A stretch of DNA of 7,057 bases, taken from NCBI GenBank assembly GCA_025464795.1, contig JAODNB010000313.1, positions 1-7,057 on the forward strand. The letters are read 5' to 3'. A program made the translations under genes and the position numbers. Positions 1 through 5,595 of this stretch are shown in pieces. Source of the stretch: Frankiales bacterium (GTDB lineage: Bacteria; Actinomycetota; Actinomycetes; Mycobacteriales; SCTD01). Below the pieces are notes generated by a model that saw only the letters and a program-made list of their open reading frames with translations, was not told the DNA's origin and searched no databases. Positions within the stretch are counted from its first letter, which is position 1, and each line of letters starts with the position of its first letter.

Positions 1-658
1 CGGTGTGCAGGTCGCCGTTCGCGGTGATGTCGGCGGTGGCGACGACGTCGGACAGCGTGAGCACGCCTGCGACCGTGACCTTGCTGACGGCCGTACGTGC
101 GGTCTGGGTCACCTTGCCCTCGAGTGCCGACGTCGTCATGGACAGCGAGCTGGTCGACGGGCCGGAGGTGAGCGCACCGGCGATGTCGAAGTCCGCGCCG
201 GTCGACGTGCCCTTCGCCAGCGCCGGCCCTGCCTCGGCGGTGGCCTGCCCTGCGCCGAAGGTGACCGGTGGCTGGTCGGAGGTCGGCGCCTTGCAGCAGC
301 TGCTCTTGTTCTGGCTGCAGGGGTAGGTCGCCTCCGCATCAGGCACCGCGAACACGGCGCTGCCCGCGGCGCCGTTCCCCTGTCCCACCAGCGTCCGGAC
401 CAGAGTGCCTGGCTCGACGGGCGATGCCAAGACGGTCGCAGAGGGCGAGGAGTCCAGTCGCGCCGAGATGAAGGCTGATCCCGTGTCGAGGGTGACCAGA
501 CCCCCGGACGCCCCGACGATGCCGTTGGTCCGAACCCCAGCGAGGATGGCCGTGACCCCTACCTGGTCGTACACCGGGTCCGCCGCCGTCGCGGGTCGCA
601 CCAGAACGAGTGCGGCGAGCACGGGCAGGAGCGTCGTCGCCACGAGGAGCCGCTTCAT
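1..658 (-). CDS. Secreted protein of unknown function, partial (C-terminus beyond the left edge)
   Basis: An open frame starts at the ATG at 658-656 and runs without a stop to the left edge (219 codons visible). The N-terminus is a textbook Sec signal peptide: MKR, a hydrophobic core at about residues 4-20, then an Ala-X-Ala site (ATA, residues 23-25) with likely cleavage before Ala26. No lipobox cysteine is present, so the product should be exported rather than lipidated. The mature part is rich in Ala, Gly, Thr, Ser and Val, with alternating small and beta-branched residues that suggest beta structure. It has only three cysteines, 114, 121 and 122, in a short Cys-X6-Cys-Cys cluster. The last visible stretch (residues 190-215, VTVAGVLTLSD followed by a DITANGD turn) resembles repeats in actinobacterial surface proteins of the choice-of-anchor kind; that resemblance is weak and from memory. 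The start overlaps the LivF-like stop in ATGA, and an AAGG-type ribosome binding site lies at 669-672, ten bases upstream. The position suggests an extracytoplasmic accessory to the transporter, but no function is recognisable. Confidence 0.85.
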   Translation of the reverse strand, partial: MKRLLVATTLLPVLAALVLVRPATAADPVYDQVGVTAILAGVRTNGIVGASGGLVTLDTGSAFISARLDSSPSATVLASPVEPGTLVRTLVGQGNGAAGSAVFAVPDAEATYPCSQNKSSCCKAPTSDQPPVTFGAGQATAEAGPALAKGTSTGADFDIAGALTSGPSTSSLSMTTSALEGKVTQTARTAVSKVTVAGVLTLSDVVATADITANGDLHT

Positions 659-1533
659 CGGTCGAGCGCCTTCTCGAGGAGAGACTGGGCGAGCTCGTCC
701 GGGCTGACACCGAGCTGCGCCGCCTTGCGCTCGAGCCTGCGCACGTCGACACCGGCGAGCGACATGACGACCGGTTGCCGGGCGTCCCGCGGCGCCCCGG
801 GGAGTGGCGCCGCGGCGTTCCCGTGGCCGCCGAGGTAGGCGGCGCCGATGTCCTCGGCCGACAGCTCGGAGGGGGCTCCCGACGCGACCACGCGCCCCTG
901 CTCGATCACGACGGCCTGGTCGGCGATCTTGAGGGCCTGCCCGACGAACTGCTCGACCATCACGATCGCCATGCCCTCCGTGGCGAGCCTGGCAACCAGC
1001 ACGAAGAGGTCGGCGACGACCCTCGGCGACAGGCCCATGCTCATCTCGTCGAGCATCAGCAGTCGAGGCCTCTGAACGAGCGCCCGGCCGATCGCCAGCT
1101 GCTGCTGCTGACCACCGGACATCGTCCCTGCTGGCTGGGCGCGGCGCTCGCGCAGGATCGGGAACTGCTCGAGGACCTCCTCGACGACGTCACCCGGCTC
1201 GGCGCCGAGGCCCTTCGCGCCGTACAGGCCCATGCGGAGGTTGTCCTGCACCGACAGCCCCGGGAAGATGCCGCGGCCGGCAGGGACGTGCGCGATGCCC
1301 AAGCGAGCGATCTTGGTCGGGCTCATGCCCAGCAGGGGCTGACCGTCGAACAGCACCTCCCCCGCCCGGGCCCTCACCAGCCCGGAGATGCCCAGCAGCG
1401 TGGTCGTCTTGCCGGCGCCGTTGGCACCCAGCACCGCGGTGACCTGGCCAGGAGCCACGTCGAGGGAGACGTCGCGGACAGCGACCACGCCGCCGTAGGC
1501 GACCTGCAGCGCGTGCACCTCGAGGAGACTCAT
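655..1533 (-). CDS. livF: LivF-type ABC transporter ATP-binding protein with a C-terminal extension
   Basis: This 292-aa nucleotide-binding subunit should hydrolyse ATP on the cytoplasmic face of the fused permease, paired with the LivG-type subunit upstream. Visible motifs are Walker A GANGAGKT (36-43), signature MSGGQQQQL (138-146), Walker B LLMLDE (158-163) with catalytic Glu163, and DEMSMGLSP after it. The switch position carries Gln195 (VEQF) instead of His, which is normal for LivF, and AYLGG (232-236) is the usual LivF terminus. Two things are odd. In the segment that in LivF reads PEGR, the residue aligned with the Q-loop is Ala85 (PAGRGIF). The chain also continues about 55 residues past the normal end: a Pro/Ala linker, then a strand-helix-turn-helix-like segment (about 255-292). 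LivF proteins are usually near 235-240 aa. The start overlaps the livG stop in ATGA, with GGAG at 1544-1547, ten bases upstream. Family assignment is firm; the transported substrate is unknown, so the symbol means family, not leucine specificity. Confidence 0.95.
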   Translation of the reverse strand: MSLLEVHALQVAYGGVVAVRDVSLDVAPGQVTAVLGANGAGKTTTLLGISGLVRARAGEVLFDGQPLLGMSPTKIARLGIAHVPAGRGIFPGLSVQDNLRMGLYGAKGLGAEPGDVVEEVLEQFPILRERRAQPAGTMSGGQQQQLAIGRALVQRPRLLMLDEMSMGLSPRVVADLFVLVARLATEGMAIVMVEQFVGQALKIADQAVVIEQGRVVASGAPSELSAEDIGAAYLGGHGNAAAPLPGAPRDARQPVVMSLAGVDVRRLERKAAQLGVSPDELAQSLLEKALDR

Positions 1534-2300
1534 GCCACTTCATCTCCGAGGTAGGCGGCGCGGACGGCAGGGTCGTCACGGACGTCCAGCGGCGGACCCG
1601 AGGCGAGCACCTTGCCGAAGTCCATGACGACGACGTGGTCGCACAGCGGCATGACGACCCCCATGTCGTGCTCCACCAGCAGCATCGCGCAGCCGAGCGT
1701 GGACCGGACGTGGGCGAGCAGCGCCACGAAGTCGGCGGTCTCGGCCGGGTCGAGGCCCGAGGCGGGCTCGTCGAGCAACAGCACCTTGGGGGTCAGGCAG
1801 AGCGCCCGGGCGAGCTCGACGAGGCGGGCCTGCCCGACGGGGAGGGTCGTGACCTCGACGTCGGCGAGGTGCGACAGGTCCAGGAACGCGAGCACGGCCC
1901 GTGACCGCTCCTCGGCCGAGCGCAGGGCCCGGCGCCGACCCGGGAGCCGCAGCGCGTCCACGACGACACCGGCGTGGGTGTGGCGATGTGCCGCGACCAT
2001 GAGGTTCTCGAGCACCGTCATGCCCGCGAACAGCTGGACCACCTGGAAGGTACGGGCGAGCCCCAGCGCAGTGCGGCTGTGGGCCGCCAGTCGGGTCACG
2101 TCCTGGCCGCCCAGCAGCACCTGCCCCCGGGTCGAGGGCTGCAGCCCGGTGACGACGTTGAAGGTGACGGTCTTGCCGGCCCCGTTGGGACCGATCAGGC
2201 CGACGACCTCCCCGGCGTTGACCGTGAGCGAGACGCCGTCGACGGCCTGGAACTGGCCGAACTGCACGCCGATGTCGCGGAGCTCGAGGGCGGCGCTCAT
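1530..2300 (-). CDS. livG: LivG-type ABC transporter ATP-binding protein
   Basis: This 256-aa protein is the second nucleotide-binding subunit of the branched-chain-amino-acid-type importer and should form a heterodimer with the LivF-type protein. Motifs in order are Walker A GPNGAGKT (37-44), Q-loop RTFQ with Gln86, a signature written LPVGQARLVELARAL (153-167), Walker B VLLLDE (173-178) with Glu178, D-loop SGLDP (181-185) and switch His211 (VEHDM). The Arg-Thr-Phe-Gln segment followed by LFAGMTVLENLMVA is typical of LivG. The signature has Pro-Val where many ABC proteins have Ser-Gly, a known kind of variation in this subfamily. All catalytic residues are present. The length is normal for LivG, and AAYLGDEVA is the usual C-terminal pattern. 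The ATG overlaps the permease stop by four bases, and a GAGG ribosome binding site (2311-2314) lies ten bases upstream. As with LivF, the symbol marks the family only. Confidence 0.96.
   Translation of the reverse strand: MSAALELRDIGVQFGQFQAVDGVSLTVNAGEVVGLIGPNGAGKTVTFNVVTGLQPSTRGQVLLGGQDVTRLAAHSRTALGLARTFQVVQLFAGMTVLENLMVAAHRHTHAGVVVDALRLPGRRRALRSAEERSRAVLAFLDLSHLADVEVTTLPVGQARLVELARALCLTPKVLLLDEPASGLDPAETADFVALLAHVRSTLGCAMLLVEHDMGVVMPLCDHVVVMDFGKVLASGPPLDVRDDPAVRAAYLGDEVA
1544..1547 (-). promoter_or_regulatory. Ribosome binding site of the LivF-type gene
   Basis: GGAG lies ten bases upstream of the ATG at 1533-1531, inside the final codons of the LivG-type gene. It is the better of the Shine-Dalgarno matches at the ATGA junctions and supports the annotated start. 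Confidence 0.6.
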
Positions 2301-4222
2301 ACGAGCACCGCCTCGGCCTCGGGCGCGCTGTCGCGTTGGAGCCGCCCGATCGCCCCGGCGATGCCGTCCGGCGAGGCCATGAGGACTCCGATGAGGAACA
2401 GGCCGGTGACCATCGTCGTCAGCGAGACGAAGTGCCCGTTGGCCACCCCGTTCGTCGCGCCGAAGTCCAGCGTCGTGAGGGTCACGAGCAGGCCACCGAA
2501 GAAGGCGCCGGGCACGCTCCCCACGCCGATGATGACCGCGTAGGCGAGCAGTGTAATGGACCGCGAGAAGTCGAACGGAGCTCCCGTGGCGCTCTGGATG
2601 AGGCCGCCGTACATCGCTCCTGCGACGCCGGCGAGGAAGCCACTGGCCGCGAAGCCACGCAGCTTGACCGACGTCACCGAGAAGCCCATGGCCGCCGTCG
2701 CAGGTTCAGAGCTGCGCAGCGCGGTCAGGGCTGCACCCGTGCGCCCTCGCCGGAGGCTGGCCACCGCGAAGCAGGCGGCGATGAAGATGCCGAGCACCAG
2801 CCAGGCATACGCCCGGTTGCCGTCGCCGACGTGGCCGGGATCGACGTTCGCGAAACCGGGACGGGCGATCTCGCGTCGGCCGTTCTCGCCGGCGAGCGGT
2901 GGCCACGAGTAGAGGAAGCGGTCAGCGGTGAAGGACAGCGAGAGCGTCGCGATAGCGAGCTCGAGCGGCTCGAGCCGGATCGCGGGCAGGCCGACGAGCG
3001 CTGCGACCCCGGCGGCGAGCAGGCCACCGAGCGCCAGGGCGAGCACGAAGGGGACGTCGTGCGACAGGGCGATGCCGGCCCCGAACGCGCCGCAGCCCAT
3101 GAAGACGGCCTGGCAGACCGACACCTGCCCGACGACGCCCACGAGCAGCACGAGCGACAGCGTCGCCGTCCCCCAGACGGCCACCTGCGACACGTTGTAG
3201 TTGGTGAGCTTGCCGGCATCTCCCACCAGCGACGGCACGGCCAGGGCGGCGACCGCGATCCCGAGGAAGCTCGCGATCGCGACGCCGCCTCGCGGGAGCG
3301 GCCGGATCGGCACCGGAGTGAGGCCTCCCGACACGACGTCCTTGCGGCCGCTGCGCTTGAAGAACAGCAGGGCGATCAGGACGACCGCGAAGGCCGTCAA
3401 CTCGTCGGTCCCCTTCACCCCGTCGAAGGAGTGCAGCGCGCGGTGGATCACCGGTTGCAGCATCCCGAGGGCGATGCCGCCTGCGACGGTCAGCGGCAAG
3501 GACGACAGCCGGCCGACGAGGGCAGCGGCCAGCGCCTGGACGGTGAGGATGATCAGCGAGGTGTTGTCGAGCGGGCCGAGCAGCGGAGCGACCAGCACAC
3601 CGGCGAGGCCGCTGACGGCGCCACCCAAGCCCCACGCGACCAGGTTCACCCGGTCGACAGCGATGCCGAGCAGCCGTGCTGCATCAGGCGCCTCGGAGAC
3701 GGCTCGGGTCGCCGTGCCCAGGTCGGTGAGCCGGAAGAAAGCAGCGAGGCCGGCAGCGAGGGCGCCCGCGATCCCGAGCAGCAGCAGCTGCTGCCAGCTG
3801 AACTGGAGGACGTCGAACAGGTTGAACGCCTGCCGGTTCCCGTCCAGGCCGGCCAGCTGCACGGGCTCGTGCGTCGCCGCCTGGGTGCCGTAGACGAAGC
3901 CCACGAAGCCGGTCAGCGTGAGCAGCCAGCCGAGGGTCACGATGGTCCCCGTGAGCGCGCCCTTCACCGGCCGAACGGTGAGCTCCATCAGCACGCCGAC
4001 GACGAGCCCTACCAACGTCGCGGCGAGGACCGCGAGGATCCGGGTGAACCAGCCGCCGGGGCCCAGGGAGCTGGCGAAGTAGGCGCACACGAGACCGATC
4101 GCGCCGGAGGCGAAGTTGAAGACCTTCGAGGTCTTGTAGACGATGACGATGCCCAACGCCTGCAAGGCGTACATGGCTCCGAGCGGGATGCCACCGAGGG
4201 CAAGCGCTATGTAGACCTTCAT
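2297..4222 (-). CDS. Fused LivH-LivM branched-chain-amino-acid-type ABC permease
   Basis: This single 641-aa membrane protein joins the two permease subunits that are separate in E. coli. The first half (about 1-290) is LivH-like: an N-terminal GIPLGAMYALQALGIVIVYK segment, the FNFASGAIG motif (35-43), several hydrophobic helices, and the cytoplasmic coupling loop with RAVSEAPDAARLLGI (173-187). A charged, proline-containing linker (about 289-312, including KRSGRKD and PIRPLPRGG) joins it to the LivM-like half (about 313-625). That half has GQVSVCQAVFMGCGAFGA (365-382), a long loop with LYSWPPL (437-443) where LivM proteins vary, and a second coupling loop ALRSSEPATAAMGFSV (501-516). The LivM half lacks the N-terminal extension of E. 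coli LivM. No frameshift is needed and both coupling loops look intact, so one polypeptide could form the whole channel and dock both ATPases. It overlaps the binding-protein stop upstream and the livG start downstream, each in ATGA. No convincing Shine-Dalgarno precedes its ATG, suggesting translation by coupling. Substrate unknown. Confidence 0.95.
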   Translation of the reverse strand: MKVYIALALGGIPLGAMYALQALGIVIVYKTSKVFNFASGAIGLVCAYFASSLGPGGWFTRILAVLAATLVGLVVGVLMELTVRPVKGALTGTIVTLGWLLTLTGFVGFVYGTQAATHEPVQLAGLDGNRQAFNLFDVLQFSWQQLLLLGIAGALAAGLAAFFRLTDLGTATRAVSEAPDAARLLGIAVDRVNLVAWGLGGAVSGLAGVLVAPLLGPLDNTSLIILTVQALAAALVGRLSSLPLTVAGGIALGMLQPVIHRALHSFDGVKGTDELTAFAVVLIALLFFKRSGRKDVVSGGLTPVPIRPLPRGGVAIASFLGIAVAALAVPSLVGDAGKLTNYNVSQVAVWGTATLSLVLLVGVVGQVSVCQAVFMGCGAFGAGIALSHDVPFVLALALGGLLAAGVAALVGLPAIRLEPLELAIATLSLSFTADRFLYSWPPLAGENGRREIARPGFANVDPGHVGDGNRAYAWLVLGIFIAACFAVASLRRGRTGAALTALRSSEPATAAMGFSVTSVKLRGFAASGFLAGVAGAMYGGLIQSATGAPFDFSRSITLLAYAVIIGVGSVPGAFFGGLLVTLTTLDFGATNGVANGHFVSLTTMVTGLFLIGVLMASPDGIAGAIGRLQRDSAPEAEAVLV

Positions 4223-5595
4223 CGGTCGAAGCTCAGGTCGTCACAGGCGAAGCCCTTGTACGGCTGCGCTTTCCCCTTGGTCACCTTCGTCAGGGCCAGG
4301 CACCGGTTGAGGTCGTGGTTGGTGCCCGGACCGAAGTGCATGGGGGCGGTGAATCCCTTGCCGATGTCAGCAGGCAGGGAGTCCATGGTCTTCAGCAGGT
4401 TGGCACGCGTCAGGTCGTCCCCCATCCGTCGCAGCGCCTCCACCAGGATCTTCGCGTCCAGCCAGCCGGCCTCGCCGAGGTAGCTGATCTGCGCCGACGA
4501 GCCGTACGCCTTGCGCACTGCCGTCGCGTACTCCTGCACCTCGGCGCCTCCGGAGTCCGTGGCGGCGAAGTCACTGGCGACGAGGGTCCCCTCCGTCGTA
4601 CTGCTCTGCGTCACGTTCGGGTCGGTGAACAGCGGGTCGGCGACGTGCGTCGGCTTGTAGCCCTGCCGGTCCATCGACTGCTGCAACCGGTTGTACGCCG
4701 TCTGGTCGATGAGGGTCGCGATGCCGTCCACTCCCCCGAGCCGGAACTGCGTGACGACGTCGTCGTAGGACACCTTCGTCACGTCGACCTGGACGATGTC
4801 GCCGGAGCTCAGGGTCTTGCCTCCGGCCTTCACGCCGGCGGTGAACGCCCGCACCTGCGCGGCGTTGACCTTGGCGGCGGAGTTCGAGGTGAAGATGACG
4901 CCCGGGTGCTTGACGCTGCTCTCCTGCGCCAGGAAGCGACCCATCTCGAAGCCGAAGTGGTGCGACTGGAAGGGGTAGGACCAGCGCGAGTGGTACTCGT
5001 CGCCGACGCCGTAGTTGCCGATCAGGGGCAGCTTGTTCTGCTCGAGCAGCGGGACGATCGCCCCCTCCGTCTGCGGTGCGTTCCAGGCTGCGAACGCGAA
5101 CACTCCCTCGGCGATGAGCTGGCGCGCCTGCTGCGCGCCCCGGGTCGCGTCCAGCTGGTCGTCTCTGAGGTCCAGGTCGATGCGGTGCCCGTTGACCCCG
5201 CCGGCGGCGTTGACCCGGTCGATGTAGGCCTTGGTGCCCTGGGCGCTCGCGACGAAGTTGATGGCGCCGGTCTGGCTGACGATGGAACCGATCTTGATCG
5301 GCTGGCCCTTCGCGACCGAGGCGGTGCCGGTGGTGCCAGCCCCGGTCGCCGCCTGGCCGCCCTGCGTCGTGGAGGTGGTCGTGCTCTTACCGGACGTACC
5401 GGCGGCGGCCGTCGAGGGCGCGACGGTGGCGACGCCGGCTTGGGGGACCGACCCCTGCGGGAGCAGCGTCTGGGTCGCGGTGACGGTCTGGTGCTGGTCG
5501 CCGATGCCGTGGACGAGGGCCACGCCGAACGCGAGCACAGCGACGAGCTGGAGCGCGAACAGCCCTGCCAGCCAGCGATCCCGGGACGAGAGCAT
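4219..5595 (-). CDS. Membrane-tethered ABC substrate-binding protein (Peripla_BP_6, LivJ-like)
   Basis: This 458-aa extracytoplasmic receptor should present the ligand to the permease encoded next. Residues 8-31 form one hydrophobic segment after Ser-Ser-Arg-Asp-Arg, with no lipobox cysteine and no clear Ala-X-Ala site, so it looks like an uncleaved anchor. Residues about 36-97 are a low-complexity Ser/Thr/Gly/Ala/Gln tether. The ligand-binding domain starts near residue 98: IKIGSIVSQTGA (100-111), a helix ending NAAGGVNGHRIDLDLRDDQ (129-147), then alternating strands and helices of type I binding proteins. Only two cysteines occur, Cys432 (NRC) and Cys451 (FACDD), a likely disulfide close to the C-terminus. 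The ATG at 5595-5593 was chosen because it overlaps the MFS stop as TGATG and has GGAG (5604-5607) eight bases upstream. The frame stays open up to 6087, but that extension covers MFS coding sequence, is rich in Arg and Pro, and places the anchor internally. Ligand unknown; amino acid, amide and aromatic or steroid acids are all possible for this family. Confidence 0.93.
   Translation of the reverse strand: MLSSRDRWLAGLFALQLVAVLAFGVALVHGIGDQHQTVTATQTLLPQGSVPQAGVATVAPSTAAAGTSGKSTTTSTTQGGQAATGAGTTGTASVAKGQPIKIGSIVSQTGAINFVASAQGTKAYIDRVNAAGGVNGHRIDLDLRDDQLDATRGAQQARQLIAEGVFAFAAWNAPQTEGAIVPLLEQNKLPLIGNYGVGDEYHSRWSYPFQSHHFGFEMGRFLAQESSVKHPGVIFTSNSAAKVNAAQVRAFTAGVKAGGKTLSSGDIVQVDVTKVSYDDVVTQFRLGGVDGIATLIDQTAYNRLQQSMDRQGYKPTHVADPLFTDPNVTQSSTTEGTLVASDFAATDSGGAEVQEYATAVRKAYGSSAQISYLGEAGWLDAKILVEALRRMGDDLTRANLLKTMDSLPADIGKGFTAPMHFGPGTNHDLNRCLALTKVTKGKAQPYKGFACDDLSFDR
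5305..5490 (-). other. Low-complexity Ser/Thr/Gly/Ala linker in the substrate-binding protein
   Basis: About 62 residues between the anchor and the folded domain are dominated by Thr, Ser, Ala, Gly and Gln, with short tracts such as STTTSTTQGG and TGAGTTGTAS. They contain almost no charged residues. Such a stretch should be disordered and would act as a flexible tether across the cell-wall space, possibly O-glycosylated; glycosylation is inference only. Confidence 0.75.
5503..5574 (-). other. N-terminal transmembrane anchor of the substrate-binding protein
   Basis: Residues 8-31 of the binding protein are almost wholly Leu, Ala, Val, Phe and Gly, following a short basic N-terminus. A lipoprotein would show Leu-X-X-Cys here, but no cysteine occurs before residue 432. 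The segment therefore looks like a signal anchor that holds the receptor at the membrane next to its permease. Release by signal peptidase after residue 31 cannot be excluded. Confidence 0.7.

Noticed and set aside
1092..1118. CTG-repeat-like tract
   Set aside because: It is the coding sequence of the QQQQL part of the LivF-type signature motif, not a separate repeat element.
610..1554. A 314-codon plus-strand frame opposite the LivF-type gene
   Set aside because: The minus strand has Walker A, signature and Walker B motifs in order, and the plus frame has only His/Arg/Asp-rich sequence without any motif.
3781..3794. A 14-base perfect palindrome (GCAGCAGCTGCTGC)
   Set aside because: It falls inside the permease frame and encodes part of a Gln-Gln-Leu-Leu run. 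Repeated CAG/CTG codons make such palindromes by chance, and it has no loop or T-tract to suggest a terminator.
2336..4483. A 715-codon open frame on the plus strand
   Set aside because: It lies opposite the fused permease and part of the binding-protein gene. Its product is a featureless Arg/Glu/Asp/Gly/Gln-rich chain, as expected from a shadow frame in very GC-rich DNA, while the minus-strand product is a clear membrane protein with family motifs.
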